64,000 nucleotides of DNA, taken from NCBI RefSeq assembly GCF_015477355.1, contig NZ_JADLRJ010000006.1, forward strand, positions 355,714-419,713. Reading direction: 5' to 3'. Positions 22,648 to 31,834 of the stretch are shown here, piece after piece. Both the position numbers and the translations under genes were made by a program. Below the pieces are notes generated by a model that was not told the origin of the DNA, did no database searches, and worked only from the letters and a program-made list of their open reading frames with translations. Origin of the DNA: Nocardia blacklockiae (lineage in GTDB: Bacteria; Actinomycetota; Actinomycetes; Mycobacteriales; Mycobacteriaceae). Within the stretch, counting starts at the first letter, position 1. The number at the start of each line of letters is the position of its first letter.

Positions 22648-22667
22648 ACTTCAAGTACGCTCGAAGT
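22648..22667. promoter_or_regulatory. MerR-type operator dyad
   Basis: ACTTC-N10-GAAGT, with the fuller pairing CTTCAAGTACGCTCGAAG, lies between the divergent methyltransferase and merR genes. Its length and centre resemble SoxR/MerR operators that sit between -35 and -10. It ends 3 bp before the merR start codon, implying a near-leaderless transcript or autorepression. Confidence 0.5.
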
Positions 22668-22670
22668 CAA

Positions 22671-23108
22671 ATGAGTGAGCAGCTGACGATCGGCGAGCTG
22701 GCGAGCCGCACCGGGGTCGCCGCCTCCGCGCTGCGCTACTGGGAGGAACTGGGCCTGCTGCCGACACCGGATCGGGTTGCGGGACAGCGCCGTTACCCGC
22801 CGTCGTCGATTAGCCTGGTCGGAGTGGTTGTGGCGCTGCGCAATGTGGGTTTCACTCTGCGAGAGATCAAGGTGTTCAACGCTTCTCGCATGCCTGACGA
22901 CCCCGGGTGGCGAGACCTGTACCGGCGCAAACTCGCCGAGCTCGACGAACGGATCGCTCAGGCGGTAGCGGCCCGCACCGCGATCGCCCACGGTCTGGCG
23001 TGCCCGCACGACGACATCGTCGAATGCCCCAACTTCACCGCCGGGGTCACCGCGCTGCTGGCGGGAAGTTCCCTCGAAGAGGCACACGCGCAAGTTCATT
23101 CGCACTGA
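22671..23108 (+). CDS. MerR-family regulator with C-terminal cysteine pair
   Basis: A 145-residue MerR protein starting at the ATG at 22671. The N-terminal winged helix (LTIGELASRTGVAASALRYWEELGLLP, then RRYPPSSISLVGVVVALRNVGFTLREI) is followed by the dimerisation helix (LYRRKLAELDERIAQAVAARTAI). A C-terminal LACPHDDIVECPNF holds two cysteines 8 residues apart, similar to redox or metal-sensing MerR proteins (SoxR-like) but without an exact SoxR Fe-S motif. It probably activates or represses the divergent methyltransferase gene. Confidence 0.85.
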   Translation: MSEQLTIGELASRTGVAASALRYWEELGLLPTPDRVAGQRRYPPSSISLVGVVVALRNVGFTLREIKVFNASRMPDDPGWRDLYRRKLAELDERIAQAVAARTAIAHGLACPHDDIVECPNFTAGVTALLAGSSLEEAHAQVHSH

Positions 23109-23289
23109 ACGCCGTCGGGCGAATGGTTGTCGGAAGGGGTGCCGCGCCGGCCGGACGGCTGAGGGAGTGTGTACTCGCATGATCATGGTTGCCAGTCCGT
23201 GTTCGCCAGTACCGCCCTCGCTTCGCCCATGCGACCTTTGGCCATCCGCCGCGTGCCTGTCGGTTAGCGAGTGCGGCGGGGACGGCTGG

Positions 23290-23710
23290 TAGTAGCGCTG
23301 ATGGAGCGTGGGCCGGGGGCGAGTGCGTGGATGCGGGACGGAGCGCGGGGTCTGGGCCAGGGCGGGAGAGTGTCTGCGAGCCGGATGGAGTGTGGGCAAG
23401 GGCGGGCGAGTGCGTGAGTGCGAGATGAAGTGCGGAGTGTGAGCTGCGGCGGGTGAGTGTGTGGGTGCGAGATGGAGTGTGGAGTCTGGGCCGGGGCGGG
23501 TGAGTGTGTGGGTGCGAGATGGATGCGGAGTGTGGGCTGGGTCGGGTGAGTGTGTGGGTGCGAGATGGATGCGGAGTGTGGGCTGGGGCGGGGGAGTGTA
23601 TGAGGGCGGGATGGGATGCGGAGTGTGGGCTGGGGCCGGGGAGTGTATGGGTGCGGGATGGGATGGGAAGCGTGGGCTGGGATGGGCGAGTGCGTGGGTG
23701 CGGGTGCCGG
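23290..23710. repeat. Degenerate 46-51-bp tandem repeat upstream of the glycosyltransferase gene
   Basis: At least eight units built on ATGCGGAGTGTGGGCTGG plus GTGAGTGTGTGGGTGCGAG. Phase marks occur at 23472, 23523, 23569, 23616 and 23663 (spacing 51, 46, 47, 47). Purine- and GT-rich composition on one strand is unlike the flanking genes. The 23109-23729 gap contains no supported gene apart from this tract; frames open across it are repeat translations. Confidence 0.75.
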
Positions 23711-23729
23711 ATGTGGCACGCTAAGGCGC

Positions 23730-24893
23730 ATGCGAGTGGCTGTTGTCGCGGGGCCGGACCCTGGTCATGCGTTTCCGGCTCTCGCGTTGTGCGAGCGTTT
23801 TCTGGCGGCGGGGGACGAGCCGGTGTTGTTCACCGCGCCTGTCTGGTTCGACGCCGCGCGGGAGGCGGGGATCGGGGTGCGGCGGCTGAAAGGACTCGCC
23901 CCGCGGGCGGTGGACGACGACCGCGACGCCGGGCAGCGCATCCACGAGCGCGCCGCGCACATCTCCTCGGAAATCCTTCCGGAGCTGAGCGCGATGCTGC
24001 CCGAGTTGGTGGTCTCGGACGTGCTGACCGCGGGTGGCGGCCTGGCCGCCGAACGCCTCCGCGTGCCGTGGGTGGAACTCTCGCCGCATCCGCTGTACCT
24101 GCCGTCGAAGGCGTTGCCGCCCATCGGGAGTGGGCTCGCCCCGGGTGCGGGCCTGCGCGGCCGGGCCCGGGACGCGGTGCTGCGCGGTCTGTCCGCGCGG
24201 GCGATCCGGCGCGGGGCACAGCAGCGAGCGGCGGCCCGGCGCAGCGTGGGCCTGCCCACGGAGGATCCGGGACCGCACGCGCGGCTGATCGCGAGCCTGC
24301 CCGCGCTGGAGGTTCCGCGGCCCGACTGGCCCGACAACGCGCACCTGGTCGGCCCCTTGCTGTGGGAGCCCACCACCGACGTGCTGCCGCTCCCGCCCGG
24401 TGACGAACCGCTGGTGATGGTGGCGCCCTCGACGGCGCACACGGGCGTGCGGAACATGGCCGAGGGCGTGCTCGAGGCCCTCGACGGAGCCGGTGTGCGC
24501 GTGGCGATCTCGATGATCGACACACCGCCCGCGAACCTGCCGCCGTGGGCCACCGCAGGTCTGGGCCGGCAGGACGAACTGTTGCGGCACGCGGACGTGG
24601 TGGTCGGCGGCGGCGGGCACGGCCTGCTCGCGAAGACCCTGCTGGCCGGCGTGCCGATCGTGACGGTGCCGGGCGGCGGCGATCAGTGGGAACTGGCGAA
24701 TCGCGCTGCCCGCCAAGGCAGCTCGATCGTGGTCCGGCCGTTCACCGGCGAGGCCGTGCGCGCGGCGGTCCGCCGGCTGCTCGACGACCCGTCCTACCGC
24801 CGCGCGGCCACCTCGGCCGCCGAGACCGCCGCCGTCGTCACCGACCCGATCGAGGTCTGCCACGGCGTGCTGGGCACGGCCCGCGCCCACTGA
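23730..24893 (+). CDS. MGT-type glycosyltransferase (Rv2739c-like)
   Basis: A 387-residue GT-B fold enzyme. It opens MRVAVVAGPDPGHAFPALALCERFLAAGDEP, the acceptor-side Rossmann start of UGT/MGT enzymes. The donor-binding C-terminal region has ADVVVGGGGHGLLAKTLLAGVPIVTVPGGGDQWELANR, the usual nucleotide-sugar motif. M. tuberculosis has the related Rv2739c at the same position before Rv2738c and recA. The donor and acceptor are unknown; hydrophobic natural products or lipids are usual substrates. The ATG at 23730 immediately follows a minisatellite tract. Confidence 0.82.
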   Translation: MRVAVVAGPDPGHAFPALALCERFLAAGDEPVLFTAPVWFDAAREAGIGVRRLKGLAPRAVDDDRDAGQRIHERAAHISSEILPELSAMLPELVVSDVLTAGGGLAAERLRVPWVELSPHPLYLPSKALPPIGSGLAPGAGLRGRARDAVLRGLSARAIRRGAQQRAAARRSVGLPTEDPGPHARLIASLPALEVPRPDWPDNAHLVGPLLWEPTTDVLPLPPGDEPLVMVAPSTAHTGVRNMAEGVLEALDGAGVRVAISMIDTPPANLPPWATAGLGRQDELLRHADVVVGGGGHGLLAKTLLAGVPIVTVPGGGDQWELANRAARQGSSIVVRPFTGEAVRAAVRRLLDDPSYRRAATSAAETAAVVTDPIEVCHGVLGTARAH

Positions 24894-24926
24894 GCACTCC
24901 TGCGTCGCCTGACAGTCTCGAACTGC

Positions 24927-25052
24927 GGTCCTGAGTCGCCCGCCGGTCTTGAGTCGGCCGCTGGTCTTGCGTTGCCCGCTGGTCTTGCGTTGCTCGCCGG
25001 TCTTGCGTTGCTCGCCGGTCCTGCACTGCTCACCAGTCTTGCCCCGCCCGGA
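24927..25052. repeat. Seven 18-bp tandem repeats after the glycosyltransferase gene
   Basis: Units start exactly every 18 bp at 24927, 24945, 24963, 24981, 24999, 25017 and 25035, with consensus GGTCTTGCGTTGCTCGCC. The tract degenerates up to about 25250, where a roughly 30-bp segment beginning GTCTTGCCC-GCCCGGAGGC (25035) recurs near 25210. The 24894-25295 gap contains no supported gene. The 18-bp period keeps frames open on both strands and explains the spurious open frames there. Confidence 0.8.
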
Positions 25053-25295
25053 GGCTCTTGCGTCGCCCCGGCTGACCTGGTCGCCCGCCGCTCCTGCGTC
25101 GCCGGTCTCGCGTTGTCCGCCGATCCTGCGTTGCCCGGCCTCTCGCGTCGCCCCGCCCGACCTCGTCACCCGTCGGCCCTGCGTTGCCCGCCGGTTCTGC
25201 ACTGCTCGGGTCTTGCCCTGCCCGGAGGCTCTTGCGTCCCGCCCCGGTACCGGCGGCTTCGCGGGCGCCGGGTGTGCACCGGTACGCTCGGCACG

Positions 25296-25490
25296 GTGCG
25301 ATTGACTGACTTCCGGGAACTGTTGCACACCGAGTTCGGCGTGGTCCGCGGCGATTCGCTGTTGAACGACCATGTGTTGTTGGACATGGGTGGCCGCACC
25401 GGGGCCCAGGCCATCGAATCCGGTGTGGACCCGCGCGAGGTGTGGCGGGCCCTGTGCGCCGAATTCGATGTCCCACGTTCGCGCTGGTGA
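25296..25490 (+). CDS. DUF3046 protein (Rv2738c-like)
   Basis: A 64-residue protein starting at the GTG at 25296. It reads VRLTDFRELLHTEFGVVRGD..., then DHVLLDMGGRTGAQAIESG, and ends VWRALCAEFDVPRSRW. The whole length matches the DUF3046 family, which always sits near recA in mycobacteria (Rv2738c). Its function is unknown; the conserved position suggests a link to RecA/RecX or co-transcription. Here an MFS exporter and an Lrp regulator intervene before recA. Confidence 0.88.
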   Translation: MRLTDFRELLHTEFGVVRGDSLLNDHVLLDMGGRTGAQAIESGVDPREVWRALCAEFDVPRSRW

Positions 25491-25550
25491 AGCCGATTTC
25501 GGCAGGTATGTGACCGCAGCGCCGTAGCGACGCCGCGGCCCCGTCGACCT

Positions 25551-26957
25551 TCAGGCGACGGCTACCGGCTTGCTCGCCGTCTCCGGTTCCGGCGTGCGGG
25601 TCCCGCGGTGGAACAGGGCGAACGCGAGAACGCCCAGGACGACGCCGCCCGCGCTCGCCACCGCGACCGCCGTGTCGAGGCCGTCGACGAACCGGGGGAG
25701 CGACGGCCGCCCGTCGCCGGCGGCACTGCGGAAGATCGTGCCCAGCACGGCCACGCCCAGCGCCAGACCCAGCTGGCGGGCCGTGTTCACCGCGCCCGCG
25801 GCGGTACCGCTCTGCTGCGGCGGCACCGCCGCCATGCCGACCGCGACCAGCGACGGCGCCATCGCGCCGACCCCGACACCCATCACGACGAAGCCGGGAA
25901 GCAGTGCGGTCCAAGACGATTCGGCGTCTATGAGACCGAGCAGCCCGGTGCCGGCGCCGATCACCACCAGCCCGCCGCCGATGGTCCACTTCGGCGCCAC
26001 CTCGTGCAGCAGCCGGCCCAGCGCGCCCGACACCACGAACGCCGTCACCGCCAGCGGCAACATCGACAGCCCCGCCTGCAGCGGCGACATCCGCAGCTGC
26101 TGCTGCAGCCACAGCGACAGCAGCGGGCTGCACGCGAACGCCGCGAAGCTCAGCCCCGCCCCCGCGAGCAGGGTCGCGCCGAATTCACCGCTGCGCAGCA
26201 GCGCCAGCGGGAAGATCGGTGCGGCACTGCGGCTTTCGACCACGGCGAAGACCACCGCCGCCACCGCACCGGCGATCAGCGCCGCGAGGCACGCCGCATC
26301 GGTCCAGCCGTGCTCGCCGCCGCGAATGATGCCGAAGGTGACCGCCGTCGCCGCCACCGCGAACGCCGCCATCCCGGCCACGTCCACGCCCCGCCCTGCC
26401 TGCCGCGGCGACGGCCCGAACACCAAGGCGGACAACACGATCGCGATCGCCGCGAGCGGCAGATTCACGAAGAAGATCCACCGCCACGAGAGCAGGTCGG
26501 TCAGCACCCCGCCCAGCACCACGCCGATCCCGGCGGCCGCACCCGCCACCGCGCCCCAGGCGCCGAAGGCGACGCCGCGGTCGCGGCCGGTGTAGGTGGC
26601 GTGCAGCAGCGACAGCGTGGTCGCGAACATGGCCGCCCCGCCGATGCCCTGAAACGCCCGCGCGGCAACGAGAATCGCCGAAGTCTGGGCGATCCCGCAG
26701 GCCAGGGACGCGATCGCGAACACGACCAGTCCGACGAGATAGGTGGGCTTGGCGCCGACCCGGTCGGCCAGCGCGCCGAGCACCAGCAGCAGCGCCGCCA
26801 GCGCCAGCGCGTAGCCGTCGACGACCCAGGCCAGTCCGGACAGTCCGGTGTCCAGGTCGTCGGCGATGTCGGGGAGCGCGATGTTCACGATGGTGACGTC
26901 GATGAGCAGCATCAGCGTGCCGAGGCACGCCGCGAGCAAGGGAAGCCATTTCCGCAT
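25551..26957 (-). CDS. MFS drug exporter, DHA2 (EmrB/QacA) type
   Basis: A 468-residue membrane protein with about 14 hydrophobic helices. It starts MRKWLPLLAACLGTLMLLIDVTIVNIALPDI, the typical DHA2 TM1 with the Asp in TM1. The motif GALADRVGAKPTYLVG (motif A) and TYTGRDRGVAFGAWGAVAGAAAGIGVVLGG (motif C region) support proton-coupled drug export. The ATG at 26957 follows GGAGGT on the minus strand. It is divergent from an Lrp-type regulator, 99 bp apart, which is its likely controller. Confidence 0.9.
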   Translation of the reverse strand: MRKWLPLLAACLGTLMLLIDVTIVNIALPDIADDLDTGLSGLAWVVDGYALALAALLLVLGALADRVGAKPTYLVGLVVFAIASLACGIAQTSAILVAARAFQGIGGAAMFATTLSLLHATYTGRDRGVAFGAWGAVAGAAAGIGVVLGGVLTDLLSWRWIFFVNLPLAAIAIVLSALVFGPSPRQAGRGVDVAGMAAFAVAATAVTFGIIRGGEHGWTDAACLAALIAGAVAAVVFAVVESRSAAPIFPLALLRSGEFGATLLAGAGLSFAAFACSPLLSLWLQQQLRMSPLQAGLSMLPLAVTAFVVSGALGRLLHEVAPKWTIGGGLVVIGAGTGLLGLIDAESSWTALLPGFVVMGVGVGAMAPSLVAVGMAAVPPQQSGTAAGAVNTARQLGLALGVAVLGTIFRSAAGDGRPSLPRFVDGLDTAVAVASAGGVVLGVLAFALFHRGTRTPEPETASKPVAVA

Positions 26958-27056
26958 GGCGACCTCCAGAATTTCGGGCGAACGATATCGACGCCCAGCG
27001 TGCGACATGCTTGAATATCCACCTACCCAACCCTTCGATCCCGGTGGATTCCGCAC

Positions 27057-28094
27057 ATGGAACTCGCAGACGCAGGCGAATCCTCCGTTCTGGATCTGCT
27101 CGACAAGCAGATCGTGCACGGACTGGTCACCGACCCGCGCATCCCGTTCGCCCGCCTCGCCGCGATCCTCGGTGTTTCCGAGCAGACCGTGGCGCGGCGC
27201 TACCGGTCGCTGCGCCGGCGCGGCATGATGCACATCTCCGGGCTGGTCAACACGGCGCCGCTGGGCAGCGCCCGGTGGATGGTGCGGCTGCGGTCCACGC
27301 CCGACAAGGCGCTGCGGCTGGCCGAGTCGCTGGCTCGGCTCCCGGAGGTGAGCTGGGTGTCGCTGCTGGCCACCGGCGCGGAGGTGACGTGCATGACCCG
27401 CCCGCGCACGCTCGAACAGCGGGATCAATTGCTGCTCAACACGTTTCCGCGTGCCAGCCAGGTGATCGGGCTGTCGATGCACGAGATCGTGCACCGCTTC
27501 CCGCTGGACGAGGAATGGCCGCGCTACAGCGGGCTGCTCACCGCGCGGCAGCGGCGCGAACTGGGCCCGGCGCGGCGGCTGAGCAGCGACGCCGGGCCCG
27601 ACGAGCCGGTGGAGCTGTCACCCGGCGACGAGGCGATGCTGGCTCTGCTCGCCCGGGACGGCCGGGCCACCTACGCGCAGCTGGCCGCCGAAACCGGCTG
27701 GAGCCCAACCAGAGTCGCGCGCCGGATGACCGAACTGGAGCAGGCCGGGGTGCTGTATTTCGACCTCGACTTCGCGATGGAGCGGATGGGCTACGCGCTG
27801 CGCGGCATGCTGTGGCTGCGAGTGCGTCCCGGCGCGCTCGACACGGTGGGCCGGACGCTGGCGACCTGCCCGGAGGTCGCGTTCGTCGCGGCCACGACCG
27901 GCTCGATCAACCTGCTGGCGTCGGTGGTCTGCCGGCACAGCGCGCACCTGTACCGCTTCGTCACCGAGCAGCTGGGGCGGCTGGACGGCATCACCGACGT
28001 CGAGATCACGCCCGCGCTGCGCGTGTTCAAACAGGCGCAGGCGCTGCTGCACACCGACCGCGTCACCCTGGTGCCGCAGTCGAATCGCGGGTGA
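27057..28094 (+). CDS. Two-module Lrp/AsnC-family regulator
   Basis: A 345-residue protein with two consecutive AsnC-type modules. The first HTH is near residues 13-55 (LDKQIVHGLVTDPRIPFARLAAILGVSEQTVARRYRSL) with its own ligand-type domain. The second HTH is near 190-235 (LLARDGRATYAQLAAETGWSPTRVARRMTELEQAGVL), followed by a second RAM-like domain. The arrangement is common in actinobacteria. The spacer to the divergent MFS gene holds an imperfect dyad (27013-27023 with 27043-27051), a possible binding site. Control of the exporter is inferred from position. Confidence 0.87.
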   Translation: MELADAGESSVLDLLDKQIVHGLVTDPRIPFARLAAILGVSEQTVARRYRSLRRRGMMHISGLVNTAPLGSARWMVRLRSTPDKALRLAESLARLPEVSWVSLLATGAEVTCMTRPRTLEQRDQLLLNTFPRASQVIGLSMHEIVHRFPLDEEWPRYSGLLTARQRRELGPARRLSSDAGPDEPVELSPGDEAMLALLARDGRATYAQLAAETGWSPTRVARRMTELEQAGVLYFDLDFAMERMGYALRGMLWLRVRPGALDTVGRTLATCPEVAFVAATTGSINLLASVVCRHSAHLYRFVTEQLGRLDGITDVEITPALRVFKQAQALLHTDRVTLVPQSNRG

Positions 28095-28143
28095 GCGACC
28101 GGCGCGCGGCGGATTCGCGAAGTGTTCGGGCGCGTCGCTTGCC

Positions 28144-28159
28144 TCGAACACGTGTTCGT
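28144..28159. promoter_or_regulatory. LexA (SOS) box of recA
   Basis: TCGAACACGTGTTCGT matches the actinobacterial LexA consensus TCGAAC-N4-GTTCGA at all but the last base. It lies 92 bp upstream of the recA ATG. A TAAGCT -10-like element follows at 28161. Confidence 0.85.
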
Positions 28160-28178
28160 CTAAGCTGTGCGGAAGAAC

Positions 28179-28201
28179 TTGTCGGTGCCACCCTCTAACG
28201 T
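28179..28201 (+). promoter_or_regulatory. PafBC-dependent (RecA-NDp-type) promoter of recA
   Basis: TTGTCGGTG (28179-28187), 8 nt, then TAACGT (28196-28201). This matches the mycobacterial LexA-independent DNA-damage promoter motif TTGTCRGTG-N8-TAnnnT used by PafBC. Together with the upstream LexA box it gives recA two damage-responsive promoters, as in mycobacteria. Confidence 0.8.
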
Positions 28202-28250
28202 GGGCGCCAACCACACAACGAGACTCACCCGTCGAGAAGGGGACCAGACG

Positions 28251-29294
<1,044 letters not shown>

Positions 29295-29297
29295 CCG

Positions 29298-31229
29298 ATG
29301 CCCGACCGGGAAGCGTCGGGGTCTCGGGCTGGCCAAGGCCCCGACGCGACTCGGCTCGAAGCAGTAGAACGCCTGCGCCGCCAACTGGACCAGGTGGAAG
29401 GCAAGGACGGTTCCTCCGCCCCGGACGATTGGGCGGCCTCCCGCCCCCGCCGCCCTTCCCGCCGCAAACGCCTATCCTCCACCGAGGATGGGCCCCAAGC
29501 CCTTTGGCGCTCCGACGGCGGTCCCCTCACCCCCAACGAACCCGCCGTCGCTGACGCACCACGCGACGCGGCAACGGAGTCTCTCGATTCGGGCAGCCGT
29601 GAGTCCCGCCCCGCGCGCAGTCGTGGGTTCCTCCCGGGAGACAGCCGTGAGTCCACCTCGGCGGGCAATCCGGCATCGACTCGGCGACGCGATGACGCTA
29701 CGTCGCGCAGGCCCAGGCGAGCGAGGCCCGCGAGCTCGGAAGGCGAGGCGGGCGGACACGGCCCAGGCGGCAGCTCCCACAATTCGGAGAGCGGCGACGA
29801 GGCGCGCGCCAAAGGGGCCTGCCTGCGACTGATGCTGACAGGACAGGTGACAGAACGCGCTGGCCTCGCGGAAGCCCTACTGGCCCAAGGTTTCGCGGCC
29901 GATGTCGTCGGCCGCGCACTCGCGCATCTCGCAGAGGTCGGCCTGCTCGATCCCGCCCCCGGCACCCACAGCAAGACCGCGCGCTCCACAATGCGCCGCG
30001 TCGGCGCACCACCTCAGGAACCAAGCGATGGGGTACCGCCCCACCGTGAGCCGAGCGCGGGTGATGAAGCGCCATCCGGCCGTGGGGCACGGCGAGGCGG
30101 AGCGGGGCAGCTCAGCCATGGGGCGCAAGGTGATGATGCGATGTCACTTGATCGCGAGTCACGGGTAGGTGGTGACGCGCCGTCCGGTCGTGAGGTGCGG
30201 CGAAGTGGGGTGGGGCAGTACGGCCAGGAGTCGCAAAGCGGTGTGACGCCATTCGATCGCGAGTCACGGGTAGGCGGTGACGCGGCGTCCGGCCGTGAGG
30301 TGCGGGGTGGGGTGGTGGCGTTCGATCAAGGGGTGCGGGAAGGCGAGGCAGGGGGCCGGGGTGGGCGGCGGAAGTCGCGGCGGGGGCGGGGGAGCGCGGG
30401 GGACAGGGAAGGGGGCGAAGGTGGGGGGACCGAGGCGCAGGCCAAGGATGTTTGTTTGCGGTTGCTTACCGATCGGGCGCGTAGTCGGGCGGAATTGGCG
30501 GACAAGTTGGCGGCCAAAGGGTTTGCGCCCGCGGTGGCCGAGCGGGCGCTGGACCGGCTCGCCGCTGTGGGGCTGATCGATGACGCTGCCTTCGCCGAGC
30601 AGTGGGTGCATTCCCGGCACACCTACTCCGGCAAGGGGAAGAAGGCGATCGCGCAGGAGTTGCGCCGCAAGGGGGTAGCCCCGGCCGACGCCGAACCGGC
30701 CCTCGCCACCGTCACCGCCGCCGACGAAACCGACCGCGCCGCCGAGCTCGTGCGCCGCAAGCTCGCCGGCCTCCCCGCGAACCTGGACCGCGACAAGACG
30801 ATCCGCCGTTTGGTCGGCATGCTGGCCCGCCGCGGCTACAACCAGTCCACCGCCTACACCGTTGTGAAGGAAGAACTCTCCGGCCTGGAGTTCGCCTCCC
30901 CCCGAACCCCCCACCACCACACCGCCGCCCGCCACGACACCGCGCCCGAGCATCCCGCCCCGAACACCCACGACACCGCCGACCACCACGACGACTCGCC
31001 GGACCAGCATGCCGTAACCAGCGCCCTCAACCCCGCCCCTGACCTCGACGCCCCCGACGACGAACACGCCGCGGCCACCGAACTGGTCCGCCGCAAACTC
31101 CGCACCCTCTCCCCGAACCTGGAGCGCGAGAAGGCGATCCGCCGCCTGGTCGGCATGCTGGCCCGCCGCGGCTACAGCCAATCCGTGGCCTACACGGTGG
31201 TGAAGGCGGAGCTGTCCGGCACCGAATAG
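29298..31229 (+). CDS. recX: RecX, greatly enlarged with duplicated helical repeats
   Basis: A 643-residue protein 3 bp after recA. RecX normally has 150-230 residues made of three helical repeats that lie in the RecA filament groove and inhibit it. Here a canonical R1-R2-R3 unit (about 377-529: R1 with CLRLLTDRARSRAELADKLA, R2 with GKGKKAIAQELRRKGV, R3 with AAELVRRKLAGLPANLDRDK) is flanked by an extra R1-like repeat (166-220) and an extra R3-like repeat (590-641, ATELVRRKLRTLSPNLEREK). The linkers are low complexity: Arg/Ser/Gly-rich with a duplicated DRESRVGGDA-x-SGREVR (285-301 and 320-336), and a His/Asp/Pro-rich linker (535-588). The frame is uninterrupted. Confidence 0.9.
   Translation: MPDREASGSRAGQGPDATRLEAVERLRRQLDQVEGKDGSSAPDDWAASRPRRPSRRKRLSSTEDGPQALWRSDGGPLTPNEPAVADAPRDAATESLDSGSRESRPARSRGFLPGDSRESTSAGNPASTRRRDDATSRRPRRARPASSEGEAGGHGPGGSSHNSESGDEARAKGACLRLMLTGQVTERAGLAEALLAQGFAADVVGRALAHLAEVGLLDPAPGTHSKTARSTMRRVGAPPQEPSDGVPPHREPSAGDEAPSGRGARRGGAGQLSHGAQGDDAMSLDRESRVGGDAPSGREVRRSGVGQYGQESQSGVTPFDRESRVGGDAASGREVRGGVVAFDQGVREGEAGGRGGRRKSRRGRGSAGDREGGEGGGTEAQAKDVCLRLLTDRARSRAELADKLAAKGFAPAVAERALDRLAAVGLIDDAAFAEQWVHSRHTYSGKGKKAIAQELRRKGVAPADAEPALATVTAADETDRAAELVRRKLAGLPANLDRDKTIRRLVGMLARRGYNQSTAYTVVKEELSGLEFASPRTPHHHTAARHDTAPEHPAPNTHDTADHHDDSPDQHAVTSALNPAPDLDAPDDEHAAATELVRRKLRTLSPNLEREKAIRRLVGMLARRGYSQSVAYTVVKAELSGTE
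30150..30305 (+). repeat. 51-bp direct repeat within recX linker
   Basis: The stretches at 30150-30200 and 30255-30305 differ at only a few positions and encode DRESRVGGDA(P/A)SGREVR. They are 105 bp apart and in frame. This is a recent duplication inside the low-complexity linker. Confidence 0.75.
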
Positions 31230-31432
31230 TGCTCGCCGTTGAAAGAGGCCGCTCAACGCGCTGAATCGGTGCTGCATGAGCGTGCAGGCAGCGAAGCGGG
31301 GAGAACACCGCCGGTCCCAGCAGCGCTCGCGTCTCTCGGCCCTGCACAAGCCACCGTGTGAGCGCTTCGAAACAAGCACCGCGAGAAGGCAATTCGTCGC
31401 CATTCGGCATACCGGCCGCCGCGGCTACGGCC

Positions 31433-31636
31433 GGTTCTCCGCCGCGGCGACGCCGGGGTTACGGCCGGTTCACGGCCGCGGCGACGCCGGGGTTACGGCC
31501 GGTTCACGGCCGCGGCGACGCCGGGGTTACAGCCGGTTCTCCGCCGCGGCGACGCCGGGGTTACAGCCGGTTCACGGCCGCGGCGACGCCGGGGCTACAG
31601 CCGGTTCACCCGCCGCGGCGAAGCCGGGCCGCCCGG
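31433..31636. repeat. Six 34-bp tandem repeats downstream of recX
   Basis: Units start exactly every 34 bp at 31433, 31467, 31501, 31535, 31569 and 31603. Their core is GCGGCGACGCCGGGGTTA, with GGTTCTCC or GGTTCACG variants alternating at the start. The last unit is degenerate. The surrounding 31230-31834 gap has no supported gene; open frames across it are repeat translations. There are no unique spacers, so this is a minisatellite and not a CRISPR array. Confidence 0.85.
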
Positions 31637-31834
31637 CACTGAGTGAACCACCAGGGGATGCAGTGGCCTGCGTTTCGATGGTCTGTGGGGCGTCCAGGTG
31701 TGGCTGGATTGTGATCGGAGCGGGAGTGAGTAGGGGTTATCCGTATCGGAAGGTGTGGGGATTGAGGCGTGTTTGTGGGGGGCTGCTGGGAGACTTGAGG
31801 TCAGTGCTGAACGGTTGAGTCCGAGAGGGTTCTC

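Noticed and set aside
23504-24403. Plus-strand frame starting in the 46-51-bp repeat
   Set aside because: Out of frame with the glycosyltransferase, composed of repeat translation and shadow sequence.
24794-25033. Minus-strand frame with (NARPAS)-like repeats
   Set aside because: Produced by the 18-bp period; no start signal, no conservation expected.
24927-25052. CRISPR array
   Set aside because: Units are contiguous with no unique spacers and no cas genes; same argument for the 34-bp tract at 31433.
31276-31818. Open frames through the 34-bp repeats
   Set aside because: Translation is only repeat text; a 34-bp unit changes frame each copy and there is no ribosome-binding site or family similarity.
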